56,445 bases of DNA from contig JANLPR010000007.1 of assembly GCA_031367345.1 (NCBI GenBank), forward strand, positions 1-56,445, written 5' to 3'. This document shows positions 34,838 to 43,473 of the stretch, piece by piece. Position 1 is the stretch's first letter. Each line of letters begins with the position of its first letter. The notes beneath the pieces were generated by a model, which searched no databases, was not told the DNA's origin, and worked only from the letters and a program-made list of their open reading frames with translations. Origin of the DNA: JADKIH01 sp031367345 (GTDB taxonomy: Bacteria > Bacteroidota > Bacteroidia > AKYH767-A > 2013-40CM-41-45). The translations under genes and the position numbers were made by a program.

Positions 34838-35803
34838 ATGAATATGCATTCGCCTTTTTGTGTGGGAATAGATATAGGTGGAACCAACACCGCCTTTGCC
34901 TTCGTTGACCAGAAAGGTGCGATTCTCCATAAAGATGTTGTTCCTACAGGTTCTTCATCAAATCCCTCCGACTTGATTAATCGCGTGAGTGATAAAATTC
35001 ACGATGCAATAAAAAGTAAATCGTCATTTGAAAAATTGAAAGGCATCGGTATCGGTGCACCTAATGGTAATTTTTTTAATGGAACGATCGAATTTGCGCC
35101 CAACTTAAATTGGTTTGGTATTATTCCTGTTGCCAAAATGTTCTCTGAACAATTTAAAAATATTCCTGCTTATTTGACTAATGATGCAAATGCTGCAGCA
35201 CTAGGAGAAATGTATTTTGGTGGTGCAAAAAAAATAAAAGATTTCATATTTATAACACTTGGCACCGGACTCGGAAGTGGAATAGTTGTAGATGGCAAAT
35301 TAGTATATGGCCATGATGGTTTTGCAGGAGAAATTGGACACACTATTGTGATTCAAAATGGTCGCCAATGTGGTTGCGGTCGAAAAGGATGTCTGGAGCA
35401 ATATTGCAGCGCTACAGGTTTAGTGAAAACTTACCTGGAGATTTTGTTGACTAGTGATGCGTACAAAAAAACAGATTTGGATCATTCTGCCATCGATGCA
35501 AAATTTATTTTCGACAGGGCATTAGTCGGCGAAGAGATGGCTATTAATGCATTCGATTATACCGGAGAAATACTTGGATTCGCTTTAGCTAACAGCGTGG
35601 CCTATACAAGTCCAAAAGCTATATTTCTTTTTGGAGGATTAGCCAACTCAGGTGAATTATTGATAAAGCCTACTGTAAAGAGTTTTCAAAAAAACTTACT
35701 GAATATTTACAAAAACAAAGTAGAAATTTACACGTCATCACTTCCTGAAAATGATGCAGCTCTTCTCGGCGCAGCCTCATTAGCATGGAATGAAATAAAT
35801 TAA
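34838..35803 (+). CDS. ROK-family sugar kinase
   Basis: ROK proteins phosphorylate hexoses such as glucose or N-acetylglucosamine, or act as repressors. Here there is no N-terminal helix-turn-helix, so a kinase is expected. Motifs are VGIDIGGTNTAFAFVD (ATP phosphate loop, residues 9-24), TNDANAAALGEMYFGGAK, LGTGLGSGIVVDG, and the ROK zinc site with CGCGRKGCLEQYC after EIGHTIVIQNG. I start at ATG 34838 (MNMHSPFCVGIDIGG); the frame runs open to a TTG at 34787, but that leads into the terminator zone. It lies 10 bases before the GH20 gene, so GlcNAc is an attractive substrate. That is inference. Confidence 0.9.
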   Translation: MNMHSPFCVGIDIGGTNTAFAFVDQKGAILHKDVVPTGSSSNPSDLINRVSDKIHDAIKSKSSFEKLKGIGIGAPNGNFFNGTIEFAPNLNWFGIIPVAKMFSEQFKNIPAYLTNDANAAALGEMYFGGAKKIKDFIFITLGTGLGSGIVVDGKLVYGHDGFAGEIGHTIVIQNGRQCGCGRKGCLEQYCSATGLVKTYLEILLTSDAYKKTDLDHSAIDAKFIFDRALVGEEMAINAFDYTGEILGFALANSVAYTSPKAIFLFGGLANSGELLIKPTVKSFQKNLLNIYKNKVEIYTSSLPENDAALLGAASLAWNEIN

Positions 35804-35813
35804 ATTAATAATT

Positions 35814-38102
35814 ATGAATAATTTTTTTAAGAAAATCTCATTGGTAGTATTAGTGTTTTTTGTTAGTAATAAAGCAATGGCTCAAAATGAAAACAGACTT
35901 CCATTAATTCCTTTGCCTCAAAACATAATTGTAGGTAAAGGATATTTTGAGATTAACGGACTCACGGCTTTGATAGGAGAAACCAATGATGTGATTTCAG
36001 ATTTAGGTTATTTCCAAAATTATATTGGCAATAAATACAATCTACATTTAAAACTTACAACCGGTTCTTTGAAAAAGAAAATGATTTTTGTGAAAAGAAA
36101 TTTTTCTCTTAAAGAAGATGCATACAATTTAACAGTTGATTCTACAGGTATTGAAATAGAGGGAGGATCTGGAGCCGGAGTTTTTTATGGCTTACAAACA
36201 TTAATTCAATTGTTGCCTCCTGCAAATTTACCTACTCTAAGTGTGAATTTTGTTGCCATTAAAGACGAGCCACGCTTTTCATGGAGAGGAATGCATTTAG
36301 ATGTTAGTAGACATTTTTTTTCCGTCGATGAAATAAAAAAGTACTTGGATTATATTTCAATGTATAAAATGAATGTCTTCCATTGGCATTTAACAGATGA
36401 TCAAGGATGGAGAATTGAAATTAAAAAATATCCACGACTTGCTTCTGTAGCAGCTTTCAGAAAGGGAACGCTAATCGGGCACTATGGTGAAGTACCGGAG
36501 AAGTATGATACAATTCGTTATGGAGGTTTTTATACGCAAGAGCAAATAAAAGAAGTGATAAATTATGCATACGTTCGTCATATTACTATTGTTCCCGAAA
36601 TTGAAATGCCGGGTCATGCACAGGCTGCCTTAGCTGCTTATCCAATGTTAGCCTGTACGTCTGGTCCTTTTGAAGCAGCTAAAACATGGGGAGTGTTCAA
36701 AGATGTTTATTGCCCGAGAGAAGAAACATTTAATTTCTTAGAAGATGTTTTGACGGAAGTGTGCGATCTTTTTCCCGGAAAATATATTCATATTGGTGGC
36801 GATGAATGTCCAAAAGACAGATGGAAGGAAAGTGATTATTGCCAATCGTTAATGAAGAAATTGAATTTGAAAAACGAACACGAGTTGCAAAGTTATTTCG
36901 TGCAACGAATCGGAAAATTTCTTCAGACAAAAAATAAAAAGATGATTGGTTGGGATGAGATACTTGAAGGTGGAGTTGCCGAAGACGCTACGATTATGTC
37001 GTGGCGCGGATATGCCGGTGGAATTGAAGCAGCAAAACAACATCACGATGTGGTGATGACGCCAACTTCTTATTGCTATTTCGATTATTATCAGTCCAAG
37101 AATTCTTCAGAACCACTGGCAATTGGCGGCTATCTTCCATTGGATATGGTTTATCGCTTTGAGCCTATAGCAGATGTAATGAGTAAAGATGATGAAAAAT
37201 ATGTATTAGGTACTCAAGGAAATATTTGGACTGAATATATGTCCGACTGGAAAAAAGTTGAATACATGGCAATGCCACGAATGGCAGCACTTGCCGAAGT
37301 TGCATGGTTGTCTAGAGAAAAGAAAGATTACAATTCATTTGTTACGCGTTTGGTTTCGCATACAAAAATGCTAAATTTTTTAGGAGTCAATTATTCGAAA
37401 GCTTTCTGCGATATTTCAGCAAGAGTATCACCTGCGGGCAATCAAGGCTTGAATATAGAATTGAATACAATGTATCCTAATGGGCAAATAAGATATGCAA
37501 CGTCCGGAAGAAATCCCGATGGCAAATCCCCACTATATACCGGCAAAATTGTCGTCGATCAATCGGTACAAATCAAAGCAGCAATTTTTGAAGGGCCAAA
37601 CATGAAAGGAAATGTGTCGGAGCATATTTTCTCGGTTAATTATGCCACAGGGAAGGAGATTACATTGGTAAATCAGCCGGATGCTGAATATTCAAAAGGT
37701 GGAGCCTTTTCATTAGTTGACGGTCTCAAAGGAAATTTTTCTCTCGATGGAAATGATTGGTTAGGATTTACAGGTAAAGGTTTTGAAGCAACGGTCGATC
37801 TAGGATTTTCAAGAACCATTACTCAGCTTAGTTTAGATGTACTAACAGATACGTCGAGTTGGGTTTATCCTCCACGAATGGTCAATGTTCTGGTAAGCAA
37901 CGATAATATTACTTTCAAGAATGTGGGTGTTTTAAATGCCGATCAAATTAAAACTGCCGGTAGAAAAATTACTGTTTCTCTTGGAATGACGAATGCCAGA
38001 TTTGTAAAAATTATTGCCCCAACTATTGGAAAGATTCCTACTCCTCAACCGGGCGCCGGGAATGAATCGTGGTTAATGATCGATGAGATTGAAGTGATTT
38101 AA
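35814..38102 (+). CDS. Beta-N-acetylhexosaminidase, GH20, with C-terminal F5/8-type module
   Basis: The enzyme removes terminal beta-linked GlcNAc or GalNAc. A signal peptide (residues 1-23, cleavage after AMA) has no lipobox, so a periplasmic protein is likely. The GH20b domain leads into the catalytic barrel: WRGMHLDVSRHFF, MNVFHWHLTDDQGWR, VPEIEMPGHAQAALAAYP, the catalytic pair Asp330-Glu331 in HIGGDECPKDRW, IMSWRGYAGG and GTQGNIWTEYM. A chitobiase-type linking domain follows. From about residue 625 there is a discoidin-like module (GFEATVDLGFSRTITQLSLD, then MIDEIEV at the end) that is also found on the GH92 protein in this window. The 762-residue length fits this layout. Confidence 0.94.
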   Translation: MNNFFKKISLVVLVFFVSNKAMAQNENRLPLIPLPQNIIVGKGYFEINGLTALIGETNDVISDLGYFQNYIGNKYNLHLKLTTGSLKKKMIFVKRNFSLKEDAYNLTVDSTGIEIEGGSGAGVFYGLQTLIQLLPPANLPTLSVNFVAIKDEPRFSWRGMHLDVSRHFFSVDEIKKYLDYISMYKMNVFHWHLTDDQGWRIEIKKYPRLASVAAFRKGTLIGHYGEVPEKYDTIRYGGFYTQEQIKEVINYAYVRHITIVPEIEMPGHAQAALAAYPMLACTSGPFEAAKTWGVFKDVYCPREETFNFLEDVLTEVCDLFPGKYIHIGGDECPKDRWKESDYCQSLMKKLNLKNEHELQSYFVQRIGKFLQTKNKKMIGWDEILEGGVAEDATIMSWRGYAGGIEAAKQHHDVVMTPTSYCYFDYYQSKNSSEPLAIGGYLPLDMVYRFEPIADVMSKDDEKYVLGTQGNIWTEYMSDWKKVEYMAMPRMAALAEVAWLSREKKDYNSFVTRLVSHTKMLNFLGVNYSKAFCDISARVSPAGNQGLNIELNTMYPNGQIRYATSGRNPDGKSPLYTGKIVVDQSVQIKAAIFEGPNMKGNVSEHIFSVNYATGKEITLVNQPDAEYSKGGAFSLVDGLKGNFSLDGNDWLGFTGKGFEATVDLGFSRTITQLSLDVLTDTSSWVYPPRMVNVLVSNDNITFKNVGVLNADQIKTAGRKITVSLGMTNARFVKIIAPTIGKIPTPQPGAGNESWLMIDEIEVI

Positions 38103-38341
38103 AACATGATGGTCTTCTTTTGATTTAGTGGCAGTTGATGGAATTAAAATTCGTGGATTTCTTCGTTTAAAAGAGCTTCTTGTAGTTTAGTTTTCGTAAA
38201 CATGTTTTTGCCTCGAAAGTTGTTACTTAGATTTTAGCCATAGATTAAACCCTGCAAAGAATAATAAGTCTTACAATTCATTCAGACATTTTTCTACCTT
38301 TAATTACCTCAAATTTATTTCTCAATCATAAAGCCACACTG

Positions 38342-40036
38342 ATGGACAGAAGAGATTTTTTTACACTCGATACAAAACCTGAACAGCCTAAGCAGGATTT
38401 TTCTCAGCTGTACAGAACAATGTCTGGCCTCGCGCCTTATGTAGGTACTTGGACAATTTCTGAAATAAAACATTTGTTGAAGAGAACAATGTTTGGTTCG
38501 ACTAAAAGCGACGTCGATTTTTTTCAAACACTTAATGTAAGCGACGCCGTTGATACCTTACTTGAATTGATCAATCATCCGGCATATACTGCACCTGATC
38601 AGCCGGTAAATAATTACAGTGCTTCCATTACAGATCCTAATTGTGGTGCAGGACTACCATGGCCTGGTTTAGCAGATACATCAGCTGTAAATACCTACGC
38701 ATTTCGTAAAAAAAGTTTGAAATCGTGGTGGGTTTCTCAAATGATTAATCAATCTCAAAGTCTTCGAGAGAAAATGGTTCTTTTCTATAGTAATCATTTC
38801 GTCGTCGAACTTGATACGGCAAATGTTTCAACGTATGTATACCGTCATAATGAATTGCTTCGCCAATTTGCTTTTGGAAATTTTAAAACTTTAGCTCGAG
38901 AAATCTCGATTAATTGTGCGATGCTACGTTATCTGAATGGCGATCAAAATACTGCATCAGCTCCTAATGAAAATTACGGAAGAGAGTTGCAAGAGTTATT
39001 TACTGTAGGTAAAGATGTAAATGGAAATCCATTTTACACAGAAGACGATGTGAAAGCAGCAGCAAGAGCATTGACCGGATGGAAAACAGATCTAGTTGGT
39101 GGAGCAACTTCTGCAAATGGGTTTAATTCATTCTTTAATCCAAACAAGCACGACACTACTGATAAAATATTTTCTGCATACTATAACAATACAGTAATCT
39201 TAGGTCAGTCAGGAACAAATGGTGCACTTGAATTGGACGATCTTTTGAATATGATTTTTAGCAAAGATGAAGTGTCTCTGTTTTTGTGTAGAAAACTGTA
39301 TCGGTTTTTTGTCTATTATGATATTGATGCAACAACCGAAGCAAATGTGATTGTTCCACTTGCACAAATAATGCGTGCGAATAATTTTGAGATTGTCCCT
39401 GTTTTATCTGCTCTTTTCAAAAGTGAACATTTCTTTGATGTTTTAAATCGTGGATGTATTATTAAAAGTCCGCTCGACTTTGCCGTTGGGTTAAGTAGAG
39501 AGTTTGGAGTCCCATTTCCTGATGCAAGCAATTTAGCAGGACAGTATACTGCGTGGGATAAGATAAGAACCATAGCGTCATCGGCAGCTATGGATGTGGG
39601 CGATCCACCAAATGTAGCTGGCTGGCCGGCTTATTATCAAGAGCCTTCCTATCATGAAATTTGGATTAACTCGGATTCATTGCCCAAGCGAAATCAGTTT
39701 ACAGATAGAATGTGTGGAAGTGGATATACTTCCAATGGGGCAACTATAAAAATAGATTTGCTTGCATTCACATCTTCGCTTACCAATCCTTCTGATCCGT
39801 TAATGCTTATTGATGAAGTATTATCCTTGATCTATTCAATTGATGTATCTGTAAATTTAAAAAACTATTTGTTGAGTATTTTACTTTCAGGACAAGCAAG
39901 TAATTCATATTGGACTACAGCGTGGGATGATTATACTGGCGACCCGACAAATGTTTCTTTCATTTCAATTGTAAGTTCACGTTTGCAGACATTTTATCGG
40001 TACTTAATGGATCTTTCGGAGTACCAATTGTCGTAA
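38342..40036 (+). CDS. DUF1800 family protein
   Basis: The 564-residue protein has the DUF1800 pattern: HLLKRTMFGSTKSDVDFF near the start, SWWVSQMI, LREKMVLFYSNHFV, NYGRELQELFTVG, YTEDDVKAAARALTGW, FLCRKLYRFFVYYDID and DPPNVAGWPAYYQ. Function is unknown; it is commonly encoded directly before a DUF1501 protein, as here. It starts MDRRDFFTLDTK, which resembles a twin-arginine motif but is not followed by a hydrophobic stretch, so no signal peptide is visible. A 239-base gap without any recognised element separates it from the GH20 gene. Confidence 0.9.
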   Translation: MDRRDFFTLDTKPEQPKQDFSQLYRTMSGLAPYVGTWTISEIKHLLKRTMFGSTKSDVDFFQTLNVSDAVDTLLELINHPAYTAPDQPVNNYSASITDPNCGAGLPWPGLADTSAVNTYAFRKKSLKSWWVSQMINQSQSLREKMVLFYSNHFVVELDTANVSTYVYRHNELLRQFAFGNFKTLAREISINCAMLRYLNGDQNTASAPNENYGRELQELFTVGKDVNGNPFYTEDDVKAAARALTGWKTDLVGGATSANGFNSFFNPNKHDTTDKIFSAYYNNTVILGQSGTNGALELDDLLNMIFSKDEVSLFLCRKLYRFFVYYDIDATTEANVIVPLAQIMRANNFEIVPVLSALFKSEHFFDVLNRGCIIKSPLDFAVGLSREFGVPFPDASNLAGQYTAWDKIRTIASSAAMDVGDPPNVAGWPAYYQEPSYHEIWINSDSLPKRNQFTDRMCGSGYTSNGATIKIDLLAFTSSLTNPSDPLMLIDEVLSLIYSIDVSVNLKNYLLSILLSGQASNSYWTTAWDDYTGDPTNVSFISIVSSRLQTFYRYLMDLSEYQLS

Positions 40037-40080
40037 TTATTAATTGTCAAACTATTTTTTAAGTAATTAAAAAACTAATC

Positions 40081-41670
40081 ATGAAAAGAAGAGATTTTTT
40101 TAAACGCACTGTGCCTTATGTTACTTTGCCGGCGTTAATTAATGGTTTTTCATTTAAAGCATTTGCGGGATCACCATTAATGCAAGCTTTGTCTTCATCA
40201 GTACTCACAGATCATGTTTTAGTTTTAATACAATTGAACGGAGGTAACGATGGTCTTAATACTCTTATCCCATTAGATCAATATTCCAATCTTTCAGCTG
40301 CTCGTTCAAATATATTAATTCCGGATACGCAAGTACTCGCGCTTTCAGGCTCAACTATTACAGGTCTTCATCCATCGATGACAGGAATGCAACAACTTTT
40401 CAACGACGGTAAAATGAATATTGTACAAGCCGTAGGATATCCATCACCAAATTATTCACATTTCAGAGCAACCGACATTTGGCTTACCGGAAGCGATTCG
40501 AGTCAAGTGCTATCGAGTGGCTGGACAGGACGATATTTAAATTACGAGTACCCAAATTTTCCTACTAATTATCCTAATGCAACCATGCCCGATCCGTTGG
40601 CTATTCAAATAGGAAGTACTGTTTCATTGGCATTGCAAGGTCCTGCTGCAAGTATGGGAATGGCAATCAGTGACCCATCAAGTTTTTATAATTTAATAAA
40701 TGGTATTCAGGATCCCGCGCCTAACACTCCTGCAGGAAAAGAACTTACATACGTTAGAACAGTTGCTCAACAATCCAATGCTTACGCTTCGGTGATCTCT
40801 AATGCTGCTAATAGCATCACTCAGCAGTTCGCAGGTTATCCTGCTGCCGGAACTAATTCTCTTGCGGATCAATTGCAAATAGTAGCACGATTAATTGCCG
40901 GTGGATTGAAAACAAAAGTATATATGGTTAATCTCGGCGGATTTGATAATCATTCGGCACAAGTTGACTCTGCAGATCATACTCAAGGAACACATGCAGT
41001 TTTGCTTTCAAAATTATCTGACGCTGTGAAAGCATTTATGGATGATCTCAATTTTCTTTCCATAGAAGATAGAGTAGTGGGACTTACATTTTCAGAATTC
41101 GGTCGTCGCATCAAGTCTAATGCCTCTGATGGAACTGACCATGGTGCTGCTGCTCCTATGTTTGTATTTGGTAAGCCGGTACAAAGCGGAATTCTTGGAA
41201 GCAATCCTACAATTCCGGCTGCTGCAACGGTAAACGATAATGTGCCGATGCAATATGATTTTAGATCGGTGTATGCTTCTATTTTACAAGATTGGTTGTG
41301 TGTGCCAACGGTAGATCTAAACTCTATACTTTTACAAAATTTTCAGACGCTTCCAATTATTCAAAGCTCTGCATGTTTAGGCAGTTCGGTTCACGAATTA
41401 AATCAGAATGCAGGAGAGAATTTGATCAGCAATTATCCAAATCCATTTACTGATAGCACATATATTAATTTTAAAAGCAAAGGCGGTCATACGTGTATTC
41501 AAATATTCGACAACGAAGGAAGTCTTATTAAAACACCTATAGATGGCGATTATCCGGAAGGTGAATACAAGGTTTGGTTTGAAAATGAAAATTTTCCAAC
41601 CGGCGTTTATTATGCGCGACTTCAAAATGGAGCCACTCAGCAGGTGCACAATATGCTTATTACTCGTTAA
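40081..41670 (+). CDS. DUF1501 family protein with Tat-like signal and T9SS sorting domain
   Basis: The 529-residue protein starts MKRRDFFKRTVPYVTLPALI, a twin-arginine-type signal (RRDFFK then a hydrophobic stretch, probable cleavage after FKAFA). The body has DUF1501 motifs: VLIQLNGGNDGLNTLIPL, GLHPSMTGMQQLFNDGK, IVQAVGYPSPNYSHFRATD, TFSEFGRRIKSNASDGTDHG and GAAAPMFVFG. The metal-enzyme fold is related to alkaline phosphatases and sulfatases, but no activity is established. From about residue 450 it has a T9SS type A sorting domain (NLISNYPNPFTDSTYI, NFPTGVYYARLQNG). It sits 44 bases after the DUF1800 gene, and the two probably work together. Confidence 0.9.
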   Translation: MKRRDFFKRTVPYVTLPALINGFSFKAFAGSPLMQALSSSVLTDHVLVLIQLNGGNDGLNTLIPLDQYSNLSAARSNILIPDTQVLALSGSTITGLHPSMTGMQQLFNDGKMNIVQAVGYPSPNYSHFRATDIWLTGSDSSQVLSSGWTGRYLNYEYPNFPTNYPNATMPDPLAIQIGSTVSLALQGPAASMGMAISDPSSFYNLINGIQDPAPNTPAGKELTYVRTVAQQSNAYASVISNAANSITQQFAGYPAAGTNSLADQLQIVARLIAGGLKTKVYMVNLGGFDNHSAQVDSADHTQGTHAVLLSKLSDAVKAFMDDLNFLSIEDRVVGLTFSEFGRRIKSNASDGTDHGAAAPMFVFGKPVQSGILGSNPTIPAAATVNDNVPMQYDFRSVYASILQDWLCVPTVDLNSILLQNFQTLPIIQSSACLGSSVHELNQNAGENLISNYPNPFTDSTYINFKSKGGHTCIQIFDNEGSLIKTPIDGDYPEGEYKVWFENENFPTGVYYARLQNGATQQVHNMLITR

Positions 41671-41779
41671 CCGATTTATTTTAATTTGTAGTTAACAGAT
41701 TCGTACTTCTGATTCATGCAATTTTTTGGTTGATGAATTATAAAAAATCATTATCATTGTTCTGATAAATGATTTAGCT

Positions 41780-42751
41780 ATGACTGACCGGCGCAATTTT
41801 ATAAAATTAACATCTTTCGCAACAGCTTTTTTTTCGTTGCGTTCAGTTTCAGGAATAAGCCCTGATAAAATACTCTCGAAAAAGCCTATTGTAATCTCTA
41901 CATGGAACCATGGTATGCCTGCAAATGAAGCAGCATGGAAAATTTTATCTTCGGGAGGCCGGGCTTTGGATGCAGTAGAAGCAGGAGTAATGATTCCTGA
42001 AGGTGACCCTGCTATTACAACAGTTGGTTATGGTGGATTGCCTGATAGAGACGGACGTGTAACATTGGATGCTTGTATTATGGATGAGTTTTCAAATTGC
42101 GGTTCAGTTGCATTTCTCGAATACATCAAACATCCTATTTCAGTTGCGCGAAAAGTAATGGAACTAACTCCTCATGTAATGATTGTAGGCGAAGGTGCAC
42201 TGAAGTTCGCATTGGAAAATGGATTTAAAAAAGAAAACTTACTTACTGAAGAATCAAGAATAGCTTGGCAGAATTGGTTGAAGACTTCAACGTATAAACC
42301 AATTGTGAACACAGAAAATCATGATACGATTGGAATGATTGCCCTAGACGCAAAAGGGAATTTGTCTGGAGCGTGCACTACTAGCGGCATGGCTTTTAAA
42401 ATGAATGGCCGTGTAGGCGATTCTCCAATTATTGGCGCAGGACTTTTTGTTGACAATGAAATTGGCGCTGCAACAGCTACAGGCGTAGGTGAAGAAGTAA
42501 TAAGAGTTTGCGGCTCGCATTTAGTAGTTGAATTAATGCGTCAGAATAATACTCCACAACAAGCATGTGAAGCAGCAGTAAATCGTATTATTAAAAAACG
42601 TGGTAAAGATAAATTGAAAGATTTTCAAATTGGGTTTATCGCTCTTAATAAATATGGACAGGTAGGTGGTTATAGTATTCAGCCCGGATTTCAGTATGCA
42701 TTGCATTCAGAAGATGGAAATAAATTGTTCGATGTAAAAAGTTATTTTTAA
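41780..42751 (+). CDS. N4-(beta-N-acetylglucosaminyl)-L-asparaginase (glycosylasparaginase)
   Basis: This Ntn-hydrolase splits the GlcNAc-asparagine bond left when N-glycoproteins are degraded. It matures by self-cleavage before a threonine, seen here as Asp182-Thr183 in ENHDTIGMIALDAKG, and the motif STWNHGMPANEAAW near residue 40 is typical. The substrate-pocket sequence GRVGDSPIIGAGLFVDNEIGAATATGVGEE (about 213-242) agrees. It starts with a Tat-like signal (MTDRRNFIKLTSFATAFFSL), suggesting a periplasmic enzyme. The stop overlaps the cutC ATG by one base (TAATG). Confidence 0.93.
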   Translation: MTDRRNFIKLTSFATAFFSLRSVSGISPDKILSKKPIVISTWNHGMPANEAAWKILSSGGRALDAVEAGVMIPEGDPAITTVGYGGLPDRDGRVTLDACIMDEFSNCGSVAFLEYIKHPISVARKVMELTPHVMIVGEGALKFALENGFKKENLLTEESRIAWQNWLKTSTYKPIVNTENHDTIGMIALDAKGNLSGACTTSGMAFKMNGRVGDSPIIGAGLFVDNEIGAATATGVGEEVIRVCGSHLVVELMRQNNTPQQACEAAVNRIIKKRGKDKLKDFQIGFIALNKYGQVGGYSIQPGFQYALHSEDGNKLFDVKSYF

Positions 42752-43467
42752 TGATTGTTGAAGTCGTTTGTTCAAATTTAGAATCTGTAACCAATGCATC
42801 TGTTGCAGGAGCACATCGAATAGAATTGTGTTGCGCGCTTTCAGTCGGAGGACTTACTCCTTCATTGGCATTTGTAGAATCGGCTGTAAAAATATTTCCA
42901 ACCGGAGTTTTTGTATTGGTGAGGCCAAGAGAAGGGAATTTTGTTTACAACACTGAAGAGTTTAGACAAATGCTCCGCGACATCTCTTTAATAAAGTCGG
43001 CAGGAGCTGCAGGAATTGTTAGTGGAATATTAACTGCAACAAATAAAATAGATAGAGAGCGTACAACATTGTTGATTGAGGCTGTATCGCCATTACCATT
43101 TACATTCCATCGGGCCTTCGATTTAATCTCAGACCCTATTTCCGGGTTGGAAACATTAAAAGAAATTGGCGCTAAAAGAGTACTTACTTCAGGTCAAAAA
43201 AATACTGCGGAGGAAGGCATGGAACTGATTAAAAAGTTAAGAGTCATTTCAAATAACGATCCAATTATTTTAGCCGGATCTGGAATAAATCCGAACAATG
43301 CGCAATTAATAGTAAATTATACCGGGGTTTCAGAAATTCATTTTTCTGCGAAAAAGAAAATTGAAAATAATAATTCAATAGCATTGGGTAGTAGTGATGA
43401 TGGTAGCTACGAAGTTTCTGACATGCGCACCATTAAATTAATTATCGCCGAACTTCAAATGAAATAA
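42751..43467 (+). CDS. cutC: CutC family TIM-barrel protein
   Basis: The 238-residue cytoplasmic protein belongs to the CutC family: MIVEVVCSNLESVTNASVAG, HRIELCCALSVGGLTPSLA, VLVRPREGNFVYN, FTFHRAFDLISDP, KRVLTSGQKNTAEEGM, ILAGSGINPNNAQLIV and EIHFSAKKK. CutC was named for copper tolerance in E. coli, but that role has been disputed and no copper genes are near. It is joined to the glycosylasparaginase gene by a TAATG overlap and is 6 bases before a beta-mannosidase, so a part in glycan breakdown is possible. That is inference from context only. Confidence 0.92.
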   Translation: MIVEVVCSNLESVTNASVAGAHRIELCCALSVGGLTPSLAFVESAVKIFPTGVFVLVRPREGNFVYNTEEFRQMLRDISLIKSAGAAGIVSGILTATNKIDRERTTLLIEAVSPLPFTFHRAFDLISDPISGLETLKEIGAKRVLTSGQKNTAEEGMELIKKLRVISNNDPIILAGSGINPNNAQLIVNYTGVSEIHFSAKKKIENNNSIALGSSDDGSYEVSDMRTIKLIIAELQMK

Positions 43468-43473
43468 TTCCGT

